Positions 24,484 through 34,800 of a stretch of 64,000 nt of DNA are shown piece by piece. Within the stretch, counting starts at the first letter, position 1. Each line of letters starts with the position of its first letter. Source of the DNA: Promicromonospora sp. Populi. Its GTDB lineage: Bacteria; Actinomycetota; Actinomycetes; Actinomycetales; Cellulomonadaceae. The notes beneath the pieces are model-generated. The model was not told the origin of the DNA. It saw only the letters and a list, made by a program, of their open reading frames with translations, and made no database searches. The translations under genes and the position numbers were made by a program. The stretch is from the NCBI RefSeq assembly GCF_041081105.1, contig NZ_CP163528.1:3658001-3722000 (forward strand), given 5' to 3'.

Positions 24484-24756
24484 CGGGAGAGTCCGGCCCA
24501 CGACGTCGTGCAGACGCTCGGGGACCCGGCGCCGAAGGAGCAATTTCCCTCCCCGGGAATCTCTCAGGCCCCCGTACCGCCACGGTGAGGCAACTCTGGA
24601 AAGCGAGCCGCTCCGCCGTCGGGCAGAGAGGCTCCACCGACGGTGCAAGCCGGCGCGTCCCGCCCTCCTCCCCGATTTTCGGGAGGGGACACGACGGACC
24701 GGCAAAACTCTCAGGTAGACGCACGCCCGCGGGCGGTGTCGGATGACAGAGCGGGG
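24484..24756 (+). ncRNA. Tandem glycine riboswitch
   Basis: Two aptamers in series. The first runs from CGGGAGAGTCC through GCGCCGAAGGAGCAA and ATCTCTCAGGC to CAACTCTGGAAAGC. The second runs from GGCAGAGAGGCTCCACCGA through GTGCAAGCC and AAACTCTCAGGTAGAC to GATGACAGAGCGGGG. These are the conserved glycine-aptamer segments. It lies in the 5' UTR of gcvP and should turn on glycine cleavage when glycine is high. The ATG at 24743 falls inside the second aptamer, so it is not the gcvP start. Confidence 0.93.
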
Positions 24757-24802
24757 AGGGACCGCAGTCGTCCCCACGCCCTCGGACAGCCAGGAGCCCG
24801 CC

Positions 24803-27745
24803 GTGAGCACGCCCCACAACCGCGACGTCTTCGACCCCGACGTCTTCGCCGACCGGCACCTCGGCCCCCGCGGCCGCGAGGTCCGCGTCATGCTGGACCA
24901 GCTCGGCATCGACACGATGGACACCCTCGTCGACCGGGCCGTCCCCAAGGCGATCCGCACGCAGGTGCCGCTGAACCTGCCGGCCGCCCGCACGGAGCCC
25001 GAGGTGCTCGCCCACCTCCGCGAGCTCGCGGGCAAGAACCAGGTCAAGACCCAGCTGATCGGCCAGGGCTTCTACGGCACGCACACGCCAGCCGTCATCC
25101 GCCGCAACGTGCTCGAGTCGCCCGCCTGGTACACCGCGTACACGCCGTACCAGCCGGAGATCAGCCAGGGCCGGCTCGAGGCGCTCCTCAACTTCCAGAC
25201 CGCGGTCGAGGACCTCACGGGCCTCGAGATCGCGAACGCCTCCCTGCTCGACGAGGCCAGCGCCGTCGCCGAGGCGGTCGCCCTGATGTGGCGCGCGTCG
25301 CGGGCCAAGGAGGGCTACGTCGTCCTGGACGCCGACCTGTTCGGGCAGTCGCTCGCCGTCGCGCGCGGCCGCGCCGAGGCGATCGGCCTCCCGGTAGTGG
25401 TCGCCGACCTCACCGACGGCCTGCAGGCGGGCCTCGCGGCCGCAGTGCCCGACGGCGGTGCGCTCCCGGCGGGCCAGCTGGTCGGCCTCGTGGTCCAGCA
25501 GTCGGGCGCATCGGGCCGCGTGCTGGACGCCCGCGGCGTGATCGCCGAGGCCAAGGCGGCCGGCGCCCTGGTCACCGTCGCCACGGACCTGCTTGCCCTC
25601 ACGCTGCTGGTCAGCCCGGGCGAGCTCGGCGCCGACATCTCGGTCGGCTCCGCGCAGCGCTTCGGCGTCCCGCTCTTCTACGGCGGTCCGCACGCCGCCT
25701 ACATGGCGGTCAAGAAGGGCCTGGAGCGCCAGCTCCCCGGCCGCCTGGTCGGCGTCTCGATCGACGTCGACGGCGCCGCCGGCTACCGCCTCGCCCTGGC
25801 CACCCGCGAGCAGCACATCCGCCGCGAGAAGGCCACGAGCAACATCTGCACGGCCCAGGCCCTCCTGGCGATCACGGCCAGCATGTACGCGGTCTACCAC
25901 GGCCCGGAAGGCCTCAGGGCGATCGCGACCAGAGTCCACCAGCACGCGGCAGACCTGGCAACAACTCTGGCAACGGCCGGCGTCGAGATCGAACACAACA
26001 CCTTCTTCGACACGGTCCGCGCGGTCGTCCCGGGCAAGGCCCAGGAACTCGCGGCAGCCGCGGCCGAAGCGGGCTACAACCTCTTCGTCCCGGACGCCGA
26101 CCACATCCAGATCAGCACCGACGAGACCACCACGGCTCAGGACATCGCAGCAGTCGCCACCACCCTCCTCACCACCCTGGGTCGAGAGACGACGCCAACA
26201 GACGAAGCCAGCGCGCGAGCATTCGCCGACTTCTCCGCGGAGGTGACCAGGAAGACGCAATACCTGCAGCACCCGATCTTCCACACACACCGCTCCGAGA
26301 CCAGCATGCTCCGCTACCTGCGCAAGCTCTCCGACAAGGACCTAGCGCTGGACCGCACCATGATCCCGCTGGGCTCCTGCACCATGAAGCTCAACGCCAC
26401 GGCCGAGATGGAGGCCATCTCCTGGCCCGGCTTCGCGGACATCCACCCGTATGCCCCCGTCGACCAGACGCGGGGTTACGAGGAGCTCGTCTCCGCGCTG
26501 GAGGACCAGCTCGCCGAGATCACCGGCTACGCGGCGGTCTCGCTGCAGCCCAACGCGGGCAGCCAGGGTGAGTTCGCGGGCCTGCTCGCGATCAAGGGCT
26601 ACCACGCGTCGCGCGGCGACGCGGGCCGCGACATCGTGCTGATCCCGGCGTCGGCGCACGGTACGAACGCGGCCTCGGCCGCGCTCGCGGGCCTGCGGGT
26701 GGTAGTGGTGGCGACGGCGGACGACGGCGAGATCCTGCTGGACGACCTGCGCGCCAAGCTGGACCAGCACGGCCCTCAGGTCGCCGGGATCATGATCACG
26801 TACCCGTCCACGCACGGTGTGTACGAGGAGCACGTGCGCGAGGTCTGCGACCTGGTCCACGACGCCGGCGGCCAGGTGTACATCGACGGCGCGAACCTGA
26901 ACGCGCTGGTGGGCTTGGCGCGGCCGGGCGAGTTCGGCGGCGACGTCTCGCACCTGAACCTGCACAAGACGTTCTGCATCCCGCACGGCGGCGGCGGCCC
27001 GGGCGTGGGCCCGGTCGCGGTGGCCGAGCACCTGATCCCGTTCCTCCCGGGCGACCCGACACCGGGGGCGAACGGAGCGGCCGGGGCAGACACGGCGACG
27101 TCGGGCACCCCGGTCGCCTCGACGCGGTACGGCTCCGCCGGCATCCTGCCGATCTCGTACGCCTACGTGGCCCTGATGGGACCGGACGGGCTGACCGAGG
27201 CGACCAAGGCCGCCGTCCTCACCGCGAACTACGTGGCGAGCCGCCTCGACCCGCACTTCCCCGTGCTGTACACGGGCCCGAACGGGTTGGTCGCGCACGA
27301 GTGCATCCTCGACCTGCGCAAGATCACCGCCGAGACCGGGGTGACCGCCGAGGACGTCTCGAAGCGCCTCATGGACTACGGCTTCCACGCGCCGACCCTC
27401 GCGTTCCCGGTGCCGGGCACGCTCATGGTGGAGCCCACGGAGTCGGAGGATCTCGCGGAGCTGGATCGGTTCATCGACGCGATGATCGCCATCCGCGGCG
27501 AGATCGACGCCGTGGCGGCCGGCCGCTGGAGCGCCGAGGACTCACCGCTGCGGGGCGCGCCGCACACGGCGTCGTCGCTCATGACGGATGAGTGGACCAA
27601 GCCCTACTCCCGCGAGCTGGCCGCCTTCCCGGTGGCGTCCCTCCGGGCGAACAAGTACTGGCCGCCCGTGCGCCGCATCGACGGTGCCAAGGGCGACCGC
27701 AACCTGGTGTGCTCCTGCCCGCCGGTCGAGGCCTACGCCGAGTGA
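24803..27745 (+). CDS. gcvP: Glycine dehydrogenase (decarboxylating), P-protein
   Basis: 980 residues, full-length homodimer-type P-protein. It decarboxylates glycine on PLP and passes the aminomethyl group to lipoyl-GcvH. The N-terminal half has [25 protein letters not shown] and [18 protein letters not shown]. The C-terminal half has [22 protein letters not shown] and the PLP lysine in [18 protein letters not shown]. The GTG at 24803 follows AGGAG (7 nt) and gives the expected MSTPHN...FADRH start. First gene of gcvP-gcvT-gcvH under the glycine riboswitch. Confidence 0.96.
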   Translation: MSTPHNRDVFDPDVFADRHLGPRGREVRVMLDQLGIDTMDTLVDRAVPKAIRTQVPLNLPAARTEPEVLAHLRELAGKNQVKTQLIGQGFYGTHTPAVIRRNVLESPAWYTAYTPYQPEISQGRLEALLNFQTAVEDLTGLEIANASLLDEASAVAEAVALMWRASRAKEGYVVLDADLFGQSLAVARGRAEAIGLPVVVADLTDGLQAGLAAAVPDGGALPAGQLVGLVVQQSGASGRVLDARGVIAEAKAAGALVTVATDLLALTLLVSPGELGADISVGSAQRFGVPLFYGGPHAAYMAVKKGLERQLPGRLVGVSIDVDGAAGYRLALATREQHIRREKATSNICTAQALLAITASMYAVYHGPEGLRAIATRVHQHAADLATTLATAGVEIEHNTFFDTVRAVVPGKAQELAAAAAEAGYNLFVPDADHIQISTDETTTAQDIAAVATTLLTTLGRETTPTDEASARAFADFSAEVTRKTQYLQHPIFHTHRSETSMLRYLRKLSDKDLALDRTMIPLGSCTMKLNATAEMEAISWPGFADIHPYAPVDQTRGYEELVSALEDQLAEITGYAAVSLQPNAGSQGEFAGLLAIKGYHASRGDAGRDIVLIPASAHGTNAASAALAGLRVVVVATADDGEILLDDLRAKLDQHGPQVAGIMITYPSTHGVYEEHVREVCDLVHDAGGQVYIDGANLNALVGLARPGEFGGDVSHLNLHKTFCIPHGGGGPGVGPVAVAEHLIPFLPGDPTPGANGAAGADTATSGTPVASTRYGSAGILPISYAYVALMGPDGLTEATKAAVLTANYVASRLDPHFPVLYTGPNGLVAHECILDLRKITAETGVTAEDVSKRLMDYGFHAPTLAFPVPGTLMVEPTESEDLAELDRFIDAMIAIRGEIDAVAAGRWSAEDSPLRGAPHTASSLMTDEWTKPYSRELAAFPVASLRANKYWPPVRRIDGAKGDRNLVCSCPPVEAYAE

Positions 27746-27753
27746 GGGAGATC

Positions 27754-28932
27754 ATGACCGACAATCTGACCGACCATAAGACGCCGCTCCACGACGAGCA
27801 CGTGGCGCTGGGCGCCGCGATGACGCCGTTCGGCGGCTGGCTCATGCCGCTGCGCTACACGTCGGACCTGGCCGAGCACCGCGCGGTGCGCGCGGCCGCG
27901 GGCCTCTTCGACCTGTCGCACATGGGCAACATCAAGGTGACCGGGCCCGACGCCGCCGCGTTCCTCGACCACGCGCTCGTCGGCTACATCTCCAAGGTCC
28001 GCGAGATGGGCGCGCGCTACTCGATGATCTGCGCCGAGGACGGCAGCGTGCTGGACGACCTGATCGTCTACCACAAGGCTCCCGGCGTGTACTCGGTCGT
28101 CGCGAACGCGGCCAACGCGGAGCTGGTCCTGGCGAAGTTCCAGGAGCGCACCGCCGGGTTCGACGTGGTGCTCGAGGACGTGCAGCCCGCGCACGCGCTG
28201 ATCGCGGTGCAGGGCCCGCGGGCCGCCGAGATCATGCTCGCCACCAAAGGCCTCGCGGAGGATGCCGAGATCTCGGGCGGCACCGCGTTCGCCGACCTCA
28301 AGTACTACGCCTGCATGGGCATGCGCTTCGAGGGCGAGCCCGTGCTCGTGGGCCGCACCGGGTACACGGGCGAGGACGGGTTCGAGATCTGGGTCTCCGC
28401 CGACCAGGCCGTAGCGCTGTGGCGCGCCCTGCTCGCGGCGGGCGAGCCCTTCGGGCTGGTCCCGGCGGGCCTCTCGGCGCGCGACTCGCTGCGTCTCGAG
28501 GCGGGCATGCCGCTGTACGGCCACGAGCTCGACACCACCACCACGCCCTTCGAGGCTGGGATGGGTCGTGTGGTGCGCCTCGACAAGGTGTCCGACGACG
28601 GCACGCCGGTCCCGTTCGTCGGCCGCGACGCGCTGGCCGCGCGCAAGGAGTCGCCGCCCGCGCGGGTGCTCGTGGGTCTGCGCGGTGCGGGCCGGCGCCC
28701 GGCGCGCGCGGACCACGAGGTCGTGCAGCGCGGCGTCGACGGCGAGGTGGGCGCGGTGGTCGGCAAGGTGACGTCCGGCGCCCCTTCCCCCACGCTCGGC
28801 TACCCGATCGCCATGGCGTACGTGACGCCCGAGGTGTCGGCCGAGGGCACCGAGCTCGCGATCGACGTGCGCGGGCGGGCCGAACCGTTCGTGGTTGTGC
28901 CCATGCCGTTCTACCGTCGTCCCCAGAACTGA
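27754..28932 (+). CDS. gcvT: Aminomethyltransferase, glycine cleavage T-protein
   Basis: 392 residues. Transfers the methylene group from GcvH to tetrahydrofolate and releases ammonia. Hallmarks: TPFGGWLMPLRYTS, GLFDLSHMGNIKVTGPDA (folate-site Asp), VGRTGYTGEDGFEIWV and ARDSLRLEAGMPLYGHEL. The C-terminal barrel has VGKVTSGAPSPTLGYPIAMA. Starts 8 bp after gcvP with GAGGGAG before the ATG; same operon. Confidence 0.96.
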   Translation: MTDNLTDHKTPLHDEHVALGAAMTPFGGWLMPLRYTSDLAEHRAVRAAAGLFDLSHMGNIKVTGPDAAAFLDHALVGYISKVREMGARYSMICAEDGSVLDDLIVYHKAPGVYSVVANAANAELVLAKFQERTAGFDVVLEDVQPAHALIAVQGPRAAEIMLATKGLAEDAEISGGTAFADLKYYACMGMRFEGEPVLVGRTGYTGEDGFEIWVSADQAVALWRALLAAGEPFGLVPAGLSARDSLRLEAGMPLYGHELDTTTTPFEAGMGRVVRLDKVSDDGTPVPFVGRDALAARKESPPARVLVGLRGAGRRPARADHEVVQRGVDGEVGAVVGKVTSGAPSPTLGYPIAMAYVTPEVSAEGTELAIDVRGRAEPFVVVPMPFYRRPQN

Positions 28933-28957
28933 AAACTCCCACCCGCAAGGAGCTGTC

Positions 28958-29329
28958 ATGGCCACCCTCCCCGAGAACCTCAAGTACACGACCGAGCATG
29001 AGTGGCTGGACGAGTCCACGCCCGCCGTCATCGGCGTGACCGACGTAGCGGCCGACGCGCTCGGCGACGTCGTCTACCTGGAGCTGCCCGAGGTGGGCGC
29101 GACCGTCGAGGCGGGCTCCGTGGTGGGCGAGATCGAGTCCACCAAGTCCGTGTCCGAGCTGTACTCCCCGGTCAGCGGCACCATCACCGAGGTGAACACC
29201 GACGCGGTGGAGAACCCGGAGATCGTCAACCAGGACCCGTTCGGCAAGGGCTGGCTCTTCAAGGTCGAGGTCACCGGCGCTGGCGAGCTGCTCACCGCCG
29301 CGGAGTACGCGCAGCACACCGGGAGCTGA
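28958..29329 (+). CDS. gcvH: Glycine cleavage system H-protein
   Basis: 123 residues, the mobile lipoyl carrier. HEWLDESTPAVIGVTDVAAD and LGDVVYLELPEVG precede the lipoylation site ESTKSVSELYSPVSG, where Lys is the modified residue. The C-terminal GKGWLFKVEV is also standard. AAGGAG lies 6 nt before the ATG. Last gene of the operon; a strong terminator follows at 29357. Confidence 0.96.
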   Translation: MATLPENLKYTTEHEWLDESTPAVIGVTDVAADALGDVVYLELPEVGATVEAGSVVGEIESTKSVSELYSPVSGTITEVNTDAVENPEIVNQDPFGKGWLFKVEVTGAGELLTAAEYAQHTGS

Positions 29330-29356
29330 CCGCACGGCTCTCCGGGGCCTGACCGC

Positions 29357-29400
29357 AAACCCGCCCTCGGCGCGCGCCACGCGCTTCCGGGGGCGGGTTT
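29357..29400 (+). terminator. Intrinsic terminator of gcvPTH
   Basis: AAACCCGCC ... GGCGGGTTT inverted repeat with a GC-rich loop, 27 bp after gcvH, ending in TTT. Confidence 0.8.
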
Positions 29401-29531
29401 GATATCGGATCGGTAACAGTCAAGAAGTTCCTTCAGAACCGCGTCATGAACTCCATGCGGGGGGCTCTACCTCATAGCAGCAACCGTAGGCCGGAACCCC
29501 AGAACCAGCCGCTGTGTGGAGGAAACTGATC

Positions 29532-29756
29532 ATGACCGTAATGACCCTTGACCACCGTGTACCCAGCCTCACTCGTCGTGAGCGGGTCATCCTGGCGAAC
29601 CTCACCGAGGACGCCACGCTCGAGCAGATCGCTCGACGCCTGTACGTCACCCGTAACACGGTGAAGACGCAGGTCCGTAGCGTTTACCGCAAGCTTGGCG
29701 TGTCCTCGCGCGCGGAAGCGGTAGCCAAGGCGAGCGAGTTCCAGATCGCCGTCTGA
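29532..29756 (+). CDS. Stand-alone LuxR-type HTH protein
   Basis: 74 residues that are nearly all a GerE/LuxR C-terminal HTH: SLTRRERVILANLTEDATLE, QIARRLYVTRNTVKTQVRSV, YRKLGVSSRAEAVAKA. No receiver or ligand-binding domain. GGAGG lies 9 nt before the ATG at 29532. It may act as a small DNA-binding regulator or interfere with full-length LuxR proteins. It has its own terminator (29770) and stands alone; the 200 bp upstream hold only the gcv terminator and presumably its promoter. Confidence 0.85.
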   Translation: MTVMTLDHRVPSLTRRERVILANLTEDATLEQIARRLYVTRNTVKTQVRSVYRKLGVSSRAEAVAKASEFQIAV

Positions 29757-29769
29757 CACGCAGGTCCTC

Positions 29770-29806
29770 GACGACGGCGCCAGTCCCCAGCGGCGCCGTC
29801 GTCGTT
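29770..29806 (+). terminator. Intrinsic terminator
   Basis: GACGACGGCGCC (29770-29781) pairs perfectly with GGCGCCGTCGTC (29792-29803), then GTT. It ends the LuxR-type gene. Confidence 0.8.
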
Positions 29807-29831
29807 CTGTGTCCGATGAAAGACTGCACAC

Positions 29832-30257
29832 ATGCAGGAGACTCTCATCGACGTGGTCGCCGCCGTGATCGTGGACGACCTGGACCAGCCCACCCGGCTG
29901 CTCGCCGCCCGCCGTTCGGCGCCGACGGCGCTCGCCGGCCGCTGGGAGTTCCCGGGCGGCAAGGTCGAACCGGACGAGGCATCGCTCGACGCGCTGCACC
30001 GTGAGCTCAGCGAGGAGCTCGGTGTGACGATCGCCGTCGGCGCGGAGCTTCCGGCGCCCGACGGCGGCGCGTGGCCCATCACGGACAAGCACCGCATGCG
30101 GGTCTGGTTCGCGCGCCTGCAGGACGGCGAGCCCGAACCGCTGGAGGACCACGACGAGCTCCGCTGGCTCACGGCGGCTCAGCTGTCGGACGTCCCGTGG
30201 CTGGACGGCGACATCCAGATCGTGGCAGCCCTCGCCACGCACCTCGCGCCGAGCTAG
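29832..30257 (+). CDS. NUDIX hydrolase (MutT-like)
   Basis: 141 residues. The Nudix box is intact: G in PGGKVEPDE, then seven residues later the REL.EELG core (LHRELSEELGV) that binds Mg. N-terminus IDVVAAVIVDD and the conserved RWEFPGGK resemble MutT-type (d)NTP pyrophosphohydrolases that clean oxidised nucleotides. The exact nucleotide is not determinable. The stop codon lies inside a 14-bp tandem repeat. Confidence 0.88.
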   Translation: MQETLIDVVAAVIVDDLDQPTRLLAARRSAPTALAGRWEFPGGKVEPDEASLDALHRELSEELGVTIAVGAELPAPDGGAWPITDKHRMRVWFARLQDGEPEPLEDHDELRWLTAAQLSDVPWLDGDIQIVAALATHLAPS

Positions 30258-30295
30258 CGCCACGCCCCTAGCGCCACGCCCCTAGCGCCACGCCC
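30254..30295. repeat. 14-bp tandem repeat, three copies
   Basis: CTAGCGCCACGCCC repeated three times head to tail, followed by a partial fourth (CTGGCGC). The first copy contains the NUDIX stop codon. Looks like a short slippage expansion between convergent genes. Confidence 0.85.
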
Positions 30296-30327
30296 CTGGC
30301 GCTGAGCCAGCAGCTAGCGCGGCTCGG

Positions 30328-31149
30328 TCAGTGCGCGCCCGCCGAGACGTTCCGGCGCCCGCGAGCCGCGGCGACCCGGTGCCCGAGCGGCACGAACGCG
30401 CCGTCCATCAGCACCGGCACCACCTCGGTGATGTCGACGTCGGTAGCGATCGTCACGTCGTCGGCGAATCCCGAGTCGAGCAGCTCCCGGCCGCTCGCGG
30501 TGCCGCCCACGGAGTCGACGATGTCCTTGGTGCCCTTCCACAGGGTGACGGTCGCTGCGGTCTCGGGGGAGACGCTCACAGTTGGCAGCATCCCGGTGAG
30601 TCGCGCCGCGATGGCACCGACGGCGAGGTAGTCCTCGAGCGCAGGGCGCAGCGTGTCGTCCGGCCAGCGCTCGCCGACGGGGACGAGCACGACGTCGTGC
30701 TTCTCGGACGCGTCCAGGTGTGCCGCGGCAAGACCGGCGACGGCCTTGGCGTTACGCAGGCTGCCCGCGACGATCAAGGCCCCGCGGTTAGCGATGGTGT
30801 GGCAGATCTGAGCGGCGCTGGGTGACGGAATCACCAGGCGCTCGGCGTCGAGGTCCTGCAGCGACGCGGGGGAGATGCTGATGCCGTCTTCCCACCGCGG
30901 CCCGGCGAGGGCGGCGCGCATGGTGCGCGCGAGCCGGGCTGCGCCGGCGGGATCGTGGTACGGGAACGGGTACACGCCCGCGCCCTGTTCACAGGCGACG
31001 GTGACCGTGGTCGAGAAGGAGAGCACGTCCACGACGACCACGAGCGACGAGCGCGCGTCGGTGGCAGTGAGGGCGAGCGCTCCGGAGATACCCCAGTCCG
31101 TGCGCACGCGGGCAGGACGCTGGTCGAAGGCGGGGGACGTGTTTGCCAC
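30328..31149 (-). CDS. 2-phosphosulfolactate phosphatase family (ComB-like)
   Basis: 273 residues. The ComB pattern is present: VVVVDVLSFSTTVTVACEQG, VYPFPY, ISPASL..L, LVIPSPSAAQICHT, ALIVAGSLRNAKAVA, VVLVPVGERWPDDTLRPALE, a cytosolic Mg-dependent phosphatase fold. In archaea ComB acts in coenzyme M synthesis. In an actinomycete that pathway is absent, so the true substrate is probably another phosphate ester. Start at 31149 (ATG). Confidence 0.85.
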   Translation of the reverse strand: MANTSPAFDQRPARVRTDWGISGALALTATDARSSLVVVVDVLSFSTTVTVACEQGAGVYPFPYHDPAGAARLARTMRAALAGPRWEDGISISPASLQDLDAERLVIPSPSAAQICHTIANRGALIVAGSLRNAKAVAGLAAAHLDASEKHDVVLVPVGERWPDDTLRPALEDYLAVGAIAARLTGMLPTVSVSPETAATVTLWKGTKDIVDSVGGTASGRELLDSGFADDVTIATDVDITEVVPVLMDGAFVPLGHRVAAARGRRNVSAGAH

Positions 31150-31304
31150 GAACGCATCGTAGTGTCACCTGAACTCGCCCATGTTTCGCTCTCAGTGAAC
31201 ACGATTGCGATTCGGACATTATTCACACCCCGGCCGCCAGGTCATAACCTCGCCGCGCAACGCTGCCGCAGAAAGCTCCCCCCGAGCCCCCAGAAGGAAC
31301 GACC

Positions 31305-31826
31305 ATGCGACGAGTGACGTCCGCGGTGTCGCCGGCGATGTCCCGCAAAAGTTTCTCCAATGCGCTGACCTGCACAGTTACCGCCGCGCTCCTGGTCTCC
31401 CCGGCAACCGGCGCGGTCGCCGCGCCGTCCCCCGGACCCGAGGACGTCCCGAGGACGAGCGCCGCGCTGAGCGCACCGACGCCGTTCGTGAGCGTTCCGC
31501 CAGGCCCCGCCGGGCCAGTGGAAATTTCCGCAGATGTCACCCACCTCGACCTCGATGACAACGGCGACGCCATCGTCACCCGCCGCGACGAGCAGCGCAT
31601 CGCACCGGGTCTGGAGCTCACGCGGTTCGCTCGGATGAGCGAGGACGGCTGGCTCAGCGGCGAGGCGCTGGTCGCGGACCTCGGCCCGACCGCGGCGGGC
31701 GCTACGGGAGAGCGCGGCACGGGACAGCGGGGCAAGGTGCAGGTCGGTTACGTCGGCCCGGAGCACGTCGCGGACACCGCGACGGTCTCCGAGATGGCCG
31801 GCTCCGCGGCGCTGTCGCCGCCGTGA
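31305..31826 (+). CDS. N-terminal piece of a frameshifted phosphodiester glycosidase
   Basis: 173 residues: signal peptide (SNALTCTVTAALLVSPATGAVAA), then the first half of a phosphodiester-glycosidase (NAGPA-like) domain ending ELTRFARMSEDGWLSGEALVADL ... VGYVGPEHVADTATVSEMAG. In intact homologues this runs straight into AVNGDYFDINNSG. Here that sequence is in a different frame beginning at 31823, and this frame stops at 31824-31826. The exported product would be an incomplete domain. See the next entry. Confidence 0.7.
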   Translation: MRRVTSAVSPAMSRKSFSNALTCTVTAALLVSPATGAVAAPSPGPEDVPRTSAALSAPTPFVSVPPGPAGPVEISADVTHLDLDDNGDAIVTRRDEQRIAPGLELTRFARMSEDGWLSGEALVADLGPTAAGATGERGTGQRGKVQVGYVGPEHVADTATVSEMAGSAALSPP

Positions 31827-34800
31827 ACGGCGACTACTTCGACATCAACAACTCGGGCGCCGCCCTCGGCGTGAGCGTCGACGGCGGCACGCTGCTCAAG
31901 TCCGCGTCCCCCGGCCGGGAGCGCTCGGTCGCGTTCGGGTCGGACGGCGTGGGCCGGCTCGCGCAGATCTTCCTCGAGGGTTCGGTGAGCTGGAGCTCGG
32001 CCGGTGACAGCTCATCGGTGCCGATCAGCGGCCTGAACGTCACGGCCCTGCCCGTGGGCGGCGTCGCCGTGTACGACGCCGGCTGGGGCACCTTCACCCG
32101 TGCGCGACCGCTGACGGCCGGCGAGCAGGGCGTCGAAGTGACGGTCTCCGCCGACGGGACCGTGACCGCCGTCGGGCAGCCGGGGAGCGGGCAGCTGCCC
32201 ACGGGGACACGCGCCGTCGTGGCCCGGCCCGGCGCAGCGGCCGGGACGCTGGCGGCCTTGCGGGTCGGCGACCGCGTCGACATCGCGTACGGCCTGCGCG
32301 AGGACGCGGGCGAGGTCGCCGTCGCGATCGGCGGCGGGGTGGAGGATCCGCTGCTGGAGGACGGCGAGGTCACGTCCGCCACCGGTGACCACGTCGAGCT
32401 GCAGCACCCGCGCACCGCCGTCGGCTTCGACGAGTCCGGCACCCGGGCGTACTTCGTGGTGGTCGACGGCCGCCAGAGCCACAGCACCGGCATGAACCTT
32501 TACGACCTGGGCGAGCTCATGGCCCAGCTCGGCGCCGACGACGCGATCAACCTCGACGGCGGTGGCTCCTCGGAGATGGTCGCCCGGATGCCCGGCGACA
32601 CCGGCACCACGATCCTGAACAGCCCGTCCGACGGGTACGAGCGCTCCGACGCGAACGGCCTCGGCCTGTTCGTGCCGGCCGGATCGGGCCGCGTCGCGGC
32701 CTACGACGTGCGCACCACTGTCCCGGCCGGCGATGCCGACCGGGTCTTCCTCGGTCTGCACCGCACCCTGGTCGGCAAGGGGTACGACGACGTCATGAGC
32801 CCCGTCACCACGGAGCCGTCCTCGTGGCGTACCCGGAACGGGACGGTCGCCTCCGTGCGGGACGGCGTGGTTACCGGCCGGCGGCAGGGCAGCACGGTCG
32901 TCACCGCCGCGTCCCTCAGCCGCACCGGCCTCGCCACCGGGACCACCGAGGTCGAGGTGCTGGGCAGCCTGGTCAGGACGAGCGTGGACACGCCGGTCGT
33001 CGGGCTGGCGGACGCCGAAGCGACCGCGCCGCTCGTGCTCACCGGCTACGACCCGCAGGGCTTCTCCGCGCCGATCGAGGCGCGTGACGTCACCGTCTCG
33101 GGCGGAGACGACATCGCTGAGCTTGTTCCCCTCGCCGACGGGTCCTTCGAGGTGCGCGCACTCGTGCCGGTGGGCGGAACGACCTTCGAGCTGTCCGTGC
33201 CCGGCACCGATGGCACGGAGCTGACGACCGAGGTAGCCGTGACGATCAGCCTGGAGGAGGACGTCGTGGCGGACTTCGCCGACGCCGCCTCCTGGACGGC
33301 CGCGCACGACCGTGCCCCGGGCGGTTCGATCGCCCCGGCAGCCGGGCACGACGGCACGGCGGGCCTGCGGATGACCTACGACTTCACGCGGTCCACGGCG
33401 ACGCGCGGCCAGTACGCCGTGCTGCCGGAAGCCGCGGCGGGCGGGCGCGAGCTGCCCGGCGCGCCGCGCGCGGTGACGATGTGGGTGGACGGTGACGGCA
33501 ACGGCGCCTGGCTGCGCCTGCAGGTGCGGCAGGGCGACGGCGTCGTCACGCAGCTCGACGGCCCGGAGGTCACCTGGACCGGCTGGCGGCAGGTCACGTT
33601 CCCGGTGCCCGAGGGCGTCGAGTTCCCGCTGAGGCTGCAGCGCGTCCGCGCCCTGGAGACCACTCCGGCCCAGCAGTACACGGGCGCCCTGACCATCTCG
33701 GGCATCGCGGCGCTGGTACCGCCGGCCGTGGAGACACCCGAGGCCCCCCGGGTAGAGGACGGGATAGTGGCCGCCGACGGTGCCACCGACACCGCGGTCC
33801 TGCGCGTGGCGGTCATGTCGGACGCGCAGTTCGTGGCCCGCGATCCCGAGTCCGGTGCCGTGGCGGGCGCGCGCGACGCGCTCCGCGAGATCGTCGCCGA
33901 CGACCCGGACCTGCTGGTCATCAACGGCGACCTGGTGGACGAGGCCGCGCCGGAGGACTTCGACCTCGCGCGGCGGATCCTCACCGAGGAGCTCGAGGGC
34001 GCGGACTTTCCCTGGTACTACGTGCCGGGCAACCACGAGGTGATGGGCGGCTCGATCAGCAACTTCGAGGAGGAGTTCGGCGAGCGGACCCGAGTTCTGG
34101 ACGTCCCGACGCCGGGCCGGGCGGGCGGCACCACGCGGCTGGTCATGCTGGACTCCTCTGCGGGCCGCCTCGGCGCGGACTTCGCGCAGGTCCGGATGCT
34201 GCGCGCGGCGCTCGACGACGCGGCGACCGACCGCTCAGTGACCGGCGTGCTGGTGTTCGCCCACCACCCGCTGGACGACCCGCTGCCGACCAAGGCCAGC
34301 CAGCTCACCGACCGCCTGGAGGCCGACACGTTGCGCGGCTGGTACGAGGACTTCCGGGAGTCGTCCGGCAAGTCGATCGGATCGGTGAACGCACACGTGG
34401 GGGTGTTCCACGCGAGCACGCAGGACGGCATTCCGTACCTGATCAACGGCAACTCCGGCAAGAGCCCGGCGAGCACCCCGGCCGACGGCGGCTTCACCGG
34501 CTGGTCCATGCTGGGGGTCCGCCCGGCGTCGGGCCAGATCTCCGCGCCGCCGCGGAGCGGCAGGCCCAGGGAACCGTGGCTGACCTGGGAGGTCAACACG
34601 CGCGCCGAGGAGATCACGGTCTCGGGACCCCAGGCGCTCGAGGTGGGCGACTCGGCGGAGGTGAGCGCCGTCGTCGTGCAGGACGGAACCCGCGAGGTGC
34701 CGGTCGCGTGGCCGGTGTCGTCGGCCTGGGGCGGTGAGCGTGTGTGCACGACTGACGGGCTCGGCCGTGCCGCGCTGCGGGACTGCCCGCGTGGTGCGGT

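Noticed and set aside
24743..24802. Upstream in-frame ATG as gcvP start
   Set aside because: It falls in the last stem of the second glycine aptamer; the GTG at 24803 has a good ribosome site and the expected N-terminus.
24098..26290. Long minus-strand open frame opposite gcvP
   Set aside because: High-GC antisense shadow; only its last 82 codons (24098-24346) have RHH antitoxin features.
30254..30295. 14-bp tandem repeat as a CRISPR or attachment site
   Set aside because: Units are contiguous with no spacers, too short, and overlap a stop codon; simple slippage is enough.
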